This document shows, in pieces, positions 20,866-30,392 of a DNA stretch of 64,000 nucleotides. The DNA comes from Phymatolithon calcareum. Its lineage: Eukaryota > Rhodophyta > Florideophyceae > Hapalidiales. The stretch is from NCBI GenBank assembly GCA_977006965.1, contig OZ345367.1:682001-746000 (forward strand). Direction: 5' to 3'. A model generated the notes under the pieces. It was not told the origin of the DNA, searched no databases, and saw only the letters and a list, made by a program, of their open reading frames with translations. The position numbers were made by a program, and so were the translations under genes. Within the stretch, counting starts at the first letter, position 1. Each line of letters starts with the position of its first letter.

Positions 20866-20997
20866 ATGGCACGGAAATATGCCTTGAAAGAATCAGAACA
20901 GAGAATCATTCTAGCGCTGAATCGTGACAAAAAAACCCGACGCGAGATTGCCCGGCGTTTAACCAGATCAAATGTGGTTAATTTTTTTCTTTCTTGC
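20866..20997 (+). pseudogene. Relic of a Tc1/mariner-type transposase HTH domain
   Basis: Forty-four codons include the phrase EQRIILALNRDKKTRREIAR followed by RLTRSNVVNFF. This matches the pattern of the Tc1-type N-terminal helix-turn-helix (ILAL...S-REIARRL-RS..VV..F). The frame runs on without recognisable similarity, and no DDE catalytic core was found downstream by eye. It is therefore probably a decayed fragment. It belongs to the same superfamily as the MITE at 16914, but nothing ties the two together. Confidence 0.45.
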
Positions 20998-22985
20998 AGG
21001 ATATTTGAGCCGTTCCACATATACTTTACACGTAAGAGGCGTCCAAGATGCTCCCGAGCTGGATCCATTTCAGTTTCTCCCTAGCTGCTTCCTGCAATTA
21101 CTGATGGTTCGCTGGTAGCCGGAGCTACATAGAAGCCCTCAAAGGGCAAACTTGGATATTTGTAAATGTGCGTAAACTATGGAATTTTCTTTCTTTATTG
21201 TGGAAGTATCGCAACAATAATAACACAATCGTGAGGTTCTTCGGACAAGGCAAATTGCATCTCTCTCGAAACGCGGCACCATATTGAACAAGATGACCCT
21301 GCACCTGGCCGCTGACTATGATTACCCTCACCTTGTTCAATATTGTGCCTAGTCGGACGGCGAGGGAGAACTCTGTGGATCTGTGACCTCTGTCCCGCAA
21401 ACTTTAGGAAGCACAACGTGCCAGGACGTTGACGAGGCCGGATAGAAGCCATGGAGGCTGATGACCATGTTCAACCCTGAGATTGCCGCATATACTACAG
21501 TTTCGTCCAAATGGGCTTGACTGGTTTTAATATCATGCATCGCCCGAGGATAGCGAGGACCCTCATCTTCCACATAGAAATAAGCTCTCGGGACTGGTCA
21601 TAGGTGCAGATCCGCAGAACTTGAGAGGCGGGATTTGGCAATGACAATGCGCGTTACGGCGGGGCTCGTGCGATCTAGGCAAGAGGTAAGGTTCGCATGC
21701 GCCTTGTAGAACATGTTTATAGGCGTCGTGAATCAGAAAACGAGATCGGCAAGGCACCGACGGTACACGATCTGCGCTGCCACAGTCATTGAGCTCATCA
21801 CATCATCTGGAAAGGTCGGAGACGCTCCAAACTCTTGATAATTGCAGTGCCGAAAGGTTTCTTCCTTTTCTCTGTTATTGACACACTGCACGAGCAGCAG
21901 CTTGATACCTCTGAAGCACAGCGTCTGTGCGTTGATGAGACCATGCTGGTTTGATGTGACACCTGTTCCCGCTTGCCGTTCGTTGTCAAAGACGCGAGCA
22001 AACCTGACCATGTTAACGTTGGCCACTAGCTGAAGACAACAGCGCTCGTGGACTCAAAGTTCATATCTCTCTCCGTGAAGCCCTTCAGAGTTCATCGACA
22101 GCAACAGGATGCGTTGAAGATCATCATGATCGCGCATTTTGCCCCGGATCGAAAGAGTCAACTTGTTCTCCCATAGGAAGACGTATCTCTGATCTCCGAT
22201 CCAATCGACGTATCCATGCCAGCATTAAACAGGTTTTGCATTGGCGGCGTTCTAGTTTCTGAGACGCAGAGCAGGAAATGGGGATCGCCGATAGACGAGA
22301 AGCGTTTTGATGGAGCTGGCCGATCATTATGGCAAGAACCAGGAAGCTGATATCAACTTTGCCGCCCACTGTACATTATTCAATGCAGTTTTTCTTTCCC
22401 AGAAAGGCGGCCCCCGCTATACGGCACTTTAAGTAAGTGGACACCTGAATCAATCTCAGCTGGGTCAATACATACCTTCGATTATGAATTAACACATTGC
22501 GTTGAAAATTTCGAGGCCTTTTACCACTCTCGACCATTCAGAACTGCACTGGGCAATATGTCACATACCAAGGGGTTGACAGAAAGCACTGCGAAGCGCA
22601 GGGACAGGTCCTACAACATACTAATCAGTGTTTCCAGCGAACAAAAAGCATCGAGAACACGAGGTCAGTATCCCGCTAATCCCTGTCCTCGTTCCCAAGC
22701 TTTAATATCCAGATATATATATATAGACGCTCTTTCCTGTTGCAATTTTCAATACATGTCATTCGTTACTGACGCGGTTTTTTCTCCTAATTTCTCACCT
22801 GTTACACGTGTTTCGGGAGCGGTGTTTCGCATTGCACAAGGGGGTCGCCGATGTGCAGCATAAGTACAAGTTGAAAATAAAGCACAGCTTAGCGAGCCTG
22901 TTTGGGGCGAGAGCAGATTCACACACACTTGTCAATCGCGGCGTGGTGGAACGTTGAACATATTTACGCACTAGCGGTACACACG
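20998..22985. other. Intergenic region, possibly decayed transposon sequence
   Basis: No intact gene. An imperfect inverted pair, with cores ATATTGAACAAG and CTTGTTCAATAT, lies at about 21280-21350. A TA run occurs near 22715. Confidence 0.35.
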
Positions 22986-23016
22986 CTTGGTACCAATATT
23001 ATTTTTATTTTTTTTA

Positions 23017-23275
23017 CTGCAATTTATTGCAATTTATTGCAATAAAGTCTTAATTGCCCTGAGAGGTGCTTATTGCAATAATTATTGCAAAAAGTAATGG
23101 CATATGATCGAAATCAAGGTACACCCTTGCCCTCCTCTGCGCTGGCAAGAAGACATGGCGCAGGAGGACCTGAATTAGATTCTGTTATTGCAATTGATAT
23201 TGGAAGAATGGTCAGATATTGCAATAGCTATTGCCTTCAACCTTGCATTATTGGTATTGCAATTGCTATTGCATC
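23017..23275. repeat. Cluster of ATTGCAAT palindromes
   Basis: Six exact copies of the 8-bp palindrome ATTGCAAT start at 23026, 23036, 23072, 23187, 23218 and 23256. Near copies such as ATTGCAAA lie between them. The first two are spaced 10 bp, about one helical turn. No gene overlaps the cluster convincingly. Confidence 0.7.
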
Positions 23276-24599
23276 ATGTGCCCCAATAAATAACAATAAT
23301 ATTGGTACTATCCCTGGCGGTACAGAAGAAGAGAGAAGAAACGTAGATTCTTTTAGGATGCCAAGAAAAATTGGCTTGATTCAGTCCGGTGAATAGTTTC
23401 TTATGGTGGGTGTTCCACGGTTTGGTGGTCTACAAACACCCACCTCTGGACCCCTGCAGGGCATCGAGGGGGAAATTAGTCCACGTTCATGACCCACGCG
23501 AGGAGTCAGATTTGCAGGGAGTGCTTACAGACCACTTGACGGCAAGTGTCCTGTGCCTTCTTGACAAGCAGTCCAGAGCAGATACGCACATTATGCTTTG
23601 ATTCGAGAAATTGTATCTTACTGTGAAGGACGTCGAACTCATCAGTGCGGCAAGGATGATCATTTAATGGCCAAACCATTCCTGGAAGAAATTGTAGGCT
23701 GCCAGACTGTAAGGGCTGTGGGACTGCTTGAAGCGGTATCTATCTAGATGTGGAGAAGGTGTTGTGGAGATAGAGATATCGTCCCTCAGAGACCAGATTG
23801 TATAAAAAGCGCAGTTGAGCAAGAATAGAATCGCTCGTGTATTTGAATAAGCGGAATGAGAAAAAAGACAGCAACTTCATCTTGCTTCCTTTATCAAGAT
23901 GGGGAATGCTGTCATGAATGGCTTGAAGGCGATAGATTAGCACTGGCTCCTCCGCGATCACGTTGCACAGACAAAGTGAGCTCCACCTCCATTGCCTATT
24001 GAGAACTTTCTCTGTTGAAGAAAATCTGCGGTGGTCAACTACAAGCTGCAGTGCCTATCAATGATAACAATACGCAGATAAGCCAAGAGCTTCTTGCACT
24101 GCCACGATCTACTGAAGGCGCAACTTGTGATGCACAGATATGCATTCCCTAAGAAATAAAAGGGTCTGCTCTACATGCCTGGGCACATACTGGAAATGAA
24201 AAAAAGCTCCTCATGAGTGTACAGCGAGCTTGGGAAACAGTCTTCATTGACGTACTCAACCTACAGAAAAGCAGCTCATACTGCCAGAACGAATTGCAGA
24301 GGCAGACTACCGAAGTACCGGACAACGCAAAGTACGATTGGCAGCCTACAGGTGTTGCCATACCTGCTCACAATTCCAATAGACCTGTGTACAAGTTCAT
24401 TTTTTTCGGACAAGCTTCCTGCATTTGTGAGAGTTGAATGGGAAGGTAGTCCTCTAGAAGTCAGTTAGGAGTGGCCCTCATGGGCCATGACTCGTTCAGC
24501 GAGTGTATGATACTAACAAGTATTCACAGCGGAATCTTCTATCTCTATTGAAGACACCGCATAAAATTGCCAAGGGATCTCTAAACGTTTCTCAGGGCG
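23276..24599. other. Intergenic region, no supported gene
   Basis: A TATA-like GTATAAAAAG near 23811 is followed only by a short frame of about 48 codons near 23857 without similarity. Nothing else is supported. Confidence 0.4.
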
Positions 24600-24607
24600 T
24601 ATATAAA
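24600..24607 (+). promoter_or_regulatory. TATA-like element
   Basis: TATATAAA about 190 bp upstream of the small secreted-like frame at 24795. The spacing is longer than at the secreted genes elsewhere in the window, so it may be unrelated. Confidence 0.3.
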
Positions 24608-24794
24608 CTGAAGCTCAATTCATTCCGGTCAGATTGAACCGCAGCCAAAGAAGAGTGTGGAAACCTCCTTCTCTCAAAGTTTTGTCATTTGTATGAAAGG
24701 TGGATGGGTACTAACTGGAAGTTAAATGGCACCTTGACGTATACTCGTATTACCTTTGTATCGAGCTTGATCGTACTCCGCATGGTTCAAAATT

Positions 24795-25037
24795 ATGTCT
24801 CTCACAATAGCTACTCTCCTCGCTTCCTCGTTTGCCCAGACGGACCTTAGCATTTCCATCTTCCCAGCCGTCCCAAATCTTGTTCCAGGAGCGCCGGATT
24901 TCGCGGATACGGTTACAGTCTCACAACTGCAACTTTTGCCTCGTGTATTTGGCTCTCGTAAGAGTTCCGTCCCCCAATTTAGAGGCCTTATGTCAGCAGG
25001 AAGTTTTGCATATTTGCACGACGAAACATCGGACTAA
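24795..25037 (+). CDS. Possible small secreted protein (80 residues)
   Basis: Starts with a Met and a short apolar segment (SLTIATLLASSFAQT) that could be a weak signal peptide. An uncharged stretch rich in Pro, Val and Leu follows, then a polar end. It resembles no family I know. The opposite strand is also open in part of the interval, so coding is uncertain. Listed because of the TATA-like element upstream. Confidence 0.25.
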   Translation: MSLTIATLLASSFAQTDLSISIFPAVPNLVPGAPDFADTVTVSQLQLLPRVFGSRKSSVPQFRGLMSAGSFAYLHDETSD

Positions 25038-25858
25038 CATTATGCTCACACTGAGATGCCTCGTTACACACACGTACCCTCTACGGGAACTGCAAGGAAG
25101 TGTAAAGATTTCAATTCGCATTTGGGGTTTGAGCCTGCATGACAACCGGGGCCCCTTTAGACGAAAGTTGTGTCACTGAGCTGCATTAATTCTAATCATT
25201 ATCTTCGATTACCCTTTGCAACTAAGGAGGATGGAAACGTTTCGAGAATCTCGAATTCATCTCCTCTCCATTGCCAACAAGATTTAAGGCGGCTTTCGTG
25301 TCTGATTGCCTTTGCGCATTGTAGCAGGACCTTGGCCTGGAAGGAGAAGCGAGACGGGCTATGACGGGGCGTGGGATTCGGAGAGCTGGGCGAAAGGGCA
25401 AAGAAACAGAAGAACAATGGATGGGGGAACAGAACAGGAACGCTCCTCAACTTCGAAGCCTATTGTCGCACAGCGTACTATGTGAGCCGTACATGGTGAT
25501 ACGAAGTATTTCGTGCGACCCGGTGCTACAGTATCATTGCGTGAATACTCGCCTCATTTCAATATCAAATCTCGTTGCTCCCCGGAACGATGTCAGATAG
25601 GTTTATTTTTAAAATCTTTTACATGCTACTGTAGAAACGAGGTTGTCTTGCAGCATTGCGTTCTCCGGTCAAGAAGTACAACGGTTGTCAAGTCAGTTCG
25701 TATGCAACCTCTAGCTCGCAATTCTGAAAGACGGAATTGGCGTGGGGTATAATTTGTGCCCGTTCAATAATTTGACATTGTTTGATGTGCTCCAGGTTTG
25801 AAAAACCTTCTGGAAAACACAGTATGGAATACCCACTAATTACATAACAAAAGAGCAC
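25038..25858. other. Region downstream of CRY-DASH
   Basis: Searched by eye on the minus strand for the missing FAD-binding part of the cryptochrome (Trp-rich motifs, SNRGRQ-like and NW-like segments). None was found. TACAGTA near 25525 and TACTGTA near 25627. Confidence 0.45.
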
Positions 25859-27067
25859 TCACGACACGACCGCAGTCGCAACTGGTGCACTGCCAGCAGT
25901 GGCATTAGCTCTCTGTCGCGAATACTTGGCCGTAATGCATCTGAAAAAGTCTCTCCACACGAGCTCATAAAACGTATAGCTCTCCATTATGCGCCCAGGT
26001 TCCTTGGTAACCCGTTTCAGCTCCTCAAAAATTTTCCTCGGTGAGAGACATCCGAGTGCCAACCACGGCGAGATGGTGCACGCAAAGTCAGGTGCAGAAA
26101 TCCCTTCACATGCCGCAGCACCTTGCTGAGGATACTCCGTCGCACTCAACTGTCTGTCCTCGACGTACGCGCGAAGCTTGCGCATGGCCTCCGTCTCACC
26201 CCCTCTAATATGACCCACACCACCATGATCGACGGTAGCTTCAGCCTTAAATGAATCTGCAATGCCGAGATCTGCTAGGGTGGGTATATTACCTTGATCG
26301 ATCCCACGTGGAAGTCCCGGGAGACGTTCGGGTGCCTGCAGCGGTTCACGAACCTGTGACTTTGCCTGAACAGCTTCTCGAAAATCAGAGTATATATCCG
26401 GCATATCAGCAATAGCGAACGGAAGATCATCTTCATAATACAAGGTATTACTCCAGAAGCGCTGTAAAGTGCCACCAGAATTCTTGAGCGCCTCCTCGAG
26501 CTTCTTCTCCGACACTTGCTCCTCATGACTGATCTCCTTGTGCAGGAAGACGCGCTTGGCACCCACAGATTGGCATATAGTTGGAATCACCTTCTCTGGA
26601 ATACCCATACGGACGATGAGACCACCGCCGAGCAACTCGAGCTTTGAGCGTAGTTCGGTGACACTTTCAATGAGGAAGCGCGCGCGATGCTTCCCGGTGC
26701 GTTGGAAGCCGTGCGGAGAAGAACTGAAATGACGGGTATCGAACACAAATACCGGCACGATGCGAGAACCCTCTTCCAAAGCATGGGAGAGGGCGGCGTG
26801 ATCGTGCACACGAAGATCGGAACGATACTGCACGACGACCGTGCCCTTCCCGCATCCGACGCCGCCGTCCGGGTATGGGCGGCTCTCTTCGCGCTGCGGC
26901 ATTGGCTGCGTGAGATGCGCGGGGGAGGATGCCGGGACGGATCCTGCGGGACTTGGGAGAAGGTCGGCGGTTCGGGAGAGAAGGGAATTTTGCGCACGAC
27001 CGGTGTTGATATGCGGTACTCCGGGCGGGACGAATGCTGCCGCCTTGAAGGTGGTATGGTTCTTCAT
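25859..27067 (-). CDS. CRY-DASH cryptochrome, probably plastid-targeted, C-terminus missing or on an unseen exon
   Basis: Frame of 402 codons from the ATG at 27065-27067; the extension above it has only a GTG. The N-terminus has AAFVPPGV and a Ser/Arg-rich tract, as expected for a red-algal plastid transit peptide. Residues about 70-250 form the photolyase antenna domain (VVVQYRSDLRVHDHAAL, FLHKEISHEEQ). TLYYEDDLPFAIADMPDIY and the later FELVWRDFFR-like segment (YELVWRDFFRCITAKYS) are typical of CRY-DASH. Family members then continue for roughly 150-200 residues that bind FAD; here a stop follows about 20 residues later. A good splice donor (GTGAGT, minus strand, 25862-25857) overlaps the stop, so a further exon is possible, though I found none in the next 1.4 kb. 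It starts head-to-head with the gene at 27520. Confidence 0.8.
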   Translation of the reverse strand: MKNHTTFKAAAFVPPGVPHINTGRAQNSLLSRTADLLPSPAGSVPASSPAHLTQPMPQREESRPYPDGGVGCGKGTVVVQYRSDLRVHDHAALSHALEEGSRIVPVFVFDTRHFSSSPHGFQRTGKHRARFLIESVTELRSKLELLGGGLIVRMGIPEKVIPTICQSVGAKRVFLHKEISHEEQVSEKKLEEALKNSGGTLQRFWSNTLYYEDDLPFAIADMPDIYSDFREAVQAKSQVREPLQAPERLPGLPRGIDQGNIPTLADLGIADSFKAEATVDHGGVGHIRGGETEAMRKLRAYVEDRQLSATEYPQQGAAACEGISAPDFACTISPWLALGCLSPRKIFEELKRVTKEPGRIMESYTFYELVWRDFFRCITAKYSRQRANATAGSAPVATAVVS

Positions 27068-27519
27068 GGTTGTTGATTTGTGCGCGGTGAACAGTGTTGT
27101 TCGGTTCGGCACTTCCGGTGGACAGGAAGGCGCGCTCGCGCGTTAATAAGGGGATATTAACCTCGACGCAAATTGAGCATGACCGTTTTGAGCTCCCGAT
27201 TGGGCATTCCAGCACCGCAGATGCGTTATTCCCATCATGTGTGCATGGTTGCCATCATCAACCAATGCGCTTCTCTCGCAGTTATATTCACGCTATGACG
27301 ACGAAGCATTTACAAAATTCACCGAATCACAGCAATCCGCCACTACCTCTTTTTGTTACGTGTACACGTGTGCAAATCTAACCATAGTATCTGAGTAGAG
27401 TATAGTATCTCAGGCGCAAGGATGACCGCATACTAGCGCAGCAATTTCGTACCATTGGGCCGCCCTACCTCCCGGGCGTTACCGCATCTGCGGTAGACAC
27501 TCTGCTGCTTGTGCGCGTA
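27068..27519. promoter_or_regulatory. Bidirectional promoter with G-box between two plastid-protein genes
   Basis: A 452-bp spacer between divergent starts. It contains the 12-bp palindrome ACGTGTACACGT (27358-27369) overlapping a CACGTG G-box (27365-27370). G-boxes mediate light responses in plants; their use in this organism is inference. Confidence 0.45.
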
Positions 27520-28029
27520 ATGCTAGCATTCGTCACCGGCGGCTGCCTTCTACCGGGAGCGCCCGGTGTGTGTCGCGGCGGGAGGGTGGTAATGTGCGCT
27601 CCGCAGCCGCCGCGCGACCCAGGGAATCTGCGGTCTGAGTCGTCGCGCCGCCGAAATGCGCCGCCGAAGCCGCTACGGAGGCGAAGGCGTCGTGGGCGCG
27701 GGAAGAGCGCGGAGGAGGAGTTAGACTGGGCGAAGATGGACTCTGTGCCGTTGGTCGGAGCGCGAACGCCTCCAGAGTCTGGTGAAGACTACTGGCTCGA
27801 GCTCACGTCTGGGGCGCCGGCGGACGGCGGGGCGGAAAGCACAAAGAGAAAGAGAGAATCAAAGGGGGTAGGGAAGGAAATGAAGGAACGACTACGACGG
27901 GAAGTAGTTTCACCGTACACGCAAAATTGGATTCTGTGGGCTGTTGCTGGCGTTGCGGTTGTCGTGGTGCTCTTCAAGGTGTTTGGGGGATTTGACGGCA
28001 TTCCCGTCATTCCAGTGCCTGATCTATAG
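27520..28029 (+). CDS. Predicted plastid membrane protein with one C-terminal helix
   Basis: Product of 169 residues from the ATG at 27520; a GTG at 27511 is in frame but unlikely. The N-terminus (MLAFVTGGCLLPGAP, then Arg-rich up to VVMC) fits a red-algal transit peptide with the AFV motif. The middle is basic and disordered (RRRRRRGRGK). The last 60 residues hold an amphipathic basic helix (KEMKERLRREVVSPYTQN), one membrane segment (WILWAVAGVAVVVVLFKVF) and the tail GIPVIPVPDL. I do not recognise the family, though the conserved tail suggests a thylakoid or envelope protein. The last 60 codons and the 3' flank were duplicated to 29053-29440, where they are joined to a copy of YKT6. Confidence 0.65.
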   Translation: MLAFVTGGCLLPGAPGVCRGGRVVMCAPQPPRDPGNLRSESSRRRNAPPKPLRRRRRRGRGKSAEEELDWAKMDSVPLVGARTPPESGEDYWLELTSGAPADGGAESTKRKRESKGVGKEMKERLRREVVSPYTQNWILWAVAGVAVVVVLFKVFGGFDGIPVIPVPDL

Positions 28030-28297
28030 AGATGCTATGGGCGGAATATCGCCACCGGTTGCTTTGCCTCGGAGTGAAAGTAAATCGTGGGAAATGGGGT
28101 TGTGAGATTTGTATGCTGTAATGCAAATCGTACGACACATCATATGTAGTGTGAGTGGGTGCTGGTCGTACATAAATTTTTCACTGTAATGCGTGTGACA
28201 AGGCATGGACTGCCATGTGCGGTGTAATTCACTTTGGAGCATGCAACACAAAGGGAACATTCTCCTGGCAACACAATCAACCTCACTAGTCTCTCAG

Positions 28298-28503
28298 GGC
28301 CGATGACCGAATGTTTCCCAACCGGGAAAATGAGAAATCGAGAAAATGGAAACTCCAATTTGTCCAATAGAATGCGTGCACTTGTTCAATTCTGCTACAT
28401 GATGAGTATCGCTTCACAAGTGCACGCATTCTATTGGACACGGCGGCTTTCCCCTTTTCTCAATTTCTCATTTTCCTGGTTGGGAAACATTCGTTCATCG
28501 GCC
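28298..28503. mobile_element. Fold-back MITE, 206 bp
   Basis: Ends GGCCGATGA and TCATCGGCC are the tips of two arms of about 85-88 bp that pair along most of their length, including the perfect inner arm from TCCAATAGAATGCGTGCACT onward, around a 30-base centre. The flanks are CTCAG on both sides (28293-28297 and 28504-28508). The second duplication unit has the empty site with a single CTCAG near 29490, which proves insertion. Because of base sharing, the target duplication may be 3-5 bp. Confidence 0.85.
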
Positions 28504-28578
28504 CTCAGGTGTATCCACCGCTGTCTGCGCTGTGTCAACGGCATCACTGTTGCTAAGGACTTGGGGCAAATTTCTGCC

Positions 28579-29236
28579 ATGAAGATTCTTTCGCTTCTTG
28601 TTCTGCGCGCAGTAGGTGCGGACGCAGACCCCATTCAACTGGCGGGCGCATATTTCCTCGACGAATTCAACTTTTTCCAAAAAGAAGGGTGCGTATCATG
28701 TGTATCCTCTCCTTTCAACCTGTTGTGTAACAATGTGCTAACCGACAACGCGAATCATGTACAGAGCGAGACAGTTTGCAACTTTCGTCTCGAAAACGAT
28801 TGCGCGACGCGTAGACCTAGGGCAACGGAGGTCCGTTGAGCATCAAGGTCATCTTATACACGTGCATGCGCGCGCGAGCGGACTGTGTACGGTCGCGTTG
28901 TGCGATAAGGAATATCCTCCTCGCGTGGCGTATACACTGTTGATGAAGGTGCACGACGATTTTGTGGCGAAACACACTGACGACGCTTGGCGGACCGCTA
29001 CTACCGAGCTTGCGTACCCAGAACTTAACGATGTCATCCGCAAATATCAGAAGAGAAAGAGAAAAGCAAAGGGAGTGGGGAAGGAAATGAAGGAACGACT
29101 ACGACAGGAAGTAGTTTCACCGTACACGCAAAATTGGATTCTGTGGGCTGTTGCTGGCGTTGCGGTTGTCGTGGTGCTCTTCAAGGTGTTTGGGGGATTT
29201 GACGGCATTCCCGTCATTCCAGTGCCTGATCTATAG
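28579..29236 (+). CDS. Chimeric gene: YKT6 longin domain fused to a membrane tail
   Basis: Predicted CDS join(28579..28688, 28765..29236), 193 residues. Exon 1 (36 codons plus 2 bases) and the 76-base intron (GTGCGT...CTAAC...ACAG) match the intact YKT6 downstream. Residues 1-133 are the YKT6 longin domain up to NDVIRKYQ. There the SNARE motif and CaaX end are replaced, in frame, by 60 residues of the neighbouring plastid membrane protein (from KRKRKAKGVGK through the helix to PVPDL). Relative to YKT6 it has only a handful of substitutions and no stop or frameshift. A longin domain without SNARE motif plus a membrane anchor is the layout of plant phytolongins. Whether it is expressed is unknown; a MITE sits about 75 bp upstream of its ATG. 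Confidence 0.6.
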
Positions 29237-29436
29237 AGATGCTATGGGCGGAATATCGCCACCGGTTGCTTTGCCTCGGAGTGAAAGTAAATCGTGGGAA
29301 ATGGGGTTGTGAGATTTGTATGCTGTAATGCAAATCGTACGACACATCATGTGAAGTGTGAGTGGGTGCTGGTCGTACACAAATTTTTCACTGTAATGCG
29401 TGTGACAAGGCATGGACTGCCATGTGCGGTGTATAC

Positions 29437-29458
29437 AACGTAAATTATAATTTACGTT
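29437..29458. repeat. Perfect 22-bp palindrome
   Basis: AACGTAAATTA followed by its exact reverse complement, with no loop. It lies in the patch where the two duplication units differ, about 110 bp upstream of the YKT6 start. Confidence 0.7.
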
Positions 29459-29565
29459 AGAGCGTCCAACACAATCAACCTCACTACTCTCTCAGGTGTA
29501 TCCGCCGCGGTCTGCGCTTTGTCGACGGCATCGCTGTCGCTAAGGACTTGGGGCAAATTTCCGCC

Positions 29566-30392
29566 ATGAAGATTCTTTCGCTTCTTGTTCTGCGCGCAGT
29601 AGGTGCGGACGCAGACCCCATTCAACTGGCGGGCGCATATTTCCTCGACGAATTCAACTTTTTCCAAAAAGAAGGGTGCGTATCCTGTGTGTCCTCTCCT
29701 TTCAACCTGTTGTGTCACAATGCGCTAACCGACACCGCGAATCATGTACAGAGCGAGACAGTTTGCAACTTTCGTCTCGAAAACGATTGCGCGACGCGTA
29801 GACCTAGGGCAACGGAGTACCGTTGAGCATCAAGGTCATCTTGTACACGTGCATGCGCGCGCGAGCGGACTGTGTACGGTCGCGGTGTGCGATAAGGAAT
29901 ATCCTCCGCGCGTGGCGTATACACTGTTGATGAAGGTGCACGACGATTTTGTGGCAAAACACGCCGACGACGCTTGGCGGACCGCTACCACCGAGCTTGC
30001 GTACCCAGAACTTAATGATGTCATCCGCAAATATCAGAACCCGCACGAAGCAGACTCTATCATGCGTATTCAAAAGGACCTAGATGAGACGAAGATTATT
30101 CTGCATAAAACCATTGACAGCGTGCTTGAGCGCGGCGTCAAGCTCGATAACCTCGTCGAGAAAAGCACTGACCTTTCTGCCCAGTCGAAAATGTTCTATA
30201 GGGTATGTATCCAGCTCTTATTTGCGTTTCGTTCGTTCGCGTTCCGTTTGATGCCACTCTTGCCGGTTCTGCAAATATGCGCAAGTTGGAACGATTCTAA
30301 CCCGTCGCGTGCTTTCCCCCATTTGTTTTGCCTCATTGCGTCGCCTTTTATAGACTGCGAAAAAGCAAAACAGCTGCTGTGGTATGGTCTAA
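29566..30392 (+). CDS. YKT6: R-SNARE YKT6, two introns
   Basis: CDS join(29566..29675, 29752..30202, 30354..30392), 199 residues, the normal length for YKT6. Intron 1 (76 bases, phase 2) starts GTGCGT and has CTAAC before the AG. Intron 2 (151 bases) starts GTATGT, has TTCTAAC and ends TATAG. The longin domain spans residues 1-130 (FATFVSKTIARR, EYPPRVAYTLL). The SNARE motif (about 137-190) has DETKIILHKTIDSVLERG with the zero-layer Arg. Exon 3 encodes TAKKQNSCCGMV, so the protein ends in a CaaX box (CGMV) preceded by a Cys suitable for palmitoylation, as in all YKT6 proteins. It acts in ER-Golgi, endosomal and vacuolar fusion as a lipidated cytosolic/membrane SNARE. It is the parent of the chimeric gene just upstream. 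Confidence 0.95.

Larger units (their letters stand above)
27846..30037. repeat. Tandem duplication spanning the membrane-protein tail and the YKT6 5' part
   Basis: Unit 1 runs from about 27846 to 29052 and unit 2 from about 29053 to 30037. Each holds the last 60 codons of the plastid membrane protein, its 3' flank, the YKT6 upstream region, YKT6 exon 1, intron 1 and the first part of exon 2. The units are nearly identical apart from the 206-bp element in unit 1 and a replaced patch near 28232-28275 / 29432-29467. Exact ends are blurred by a short AGA-type microhomology. Confidence 0.85.

Noticed and set aside
21270-21350. Imperfect inverted pair with ATATTGAACAAG cores
   Set aside because: Short, with mismatches and no target duplication or element boundary visible.
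23857-24003. 48-codon frame below a TATA-like element at 23811
   Set aside because: No signal peptide, family match or composition that stands out from chance frames.
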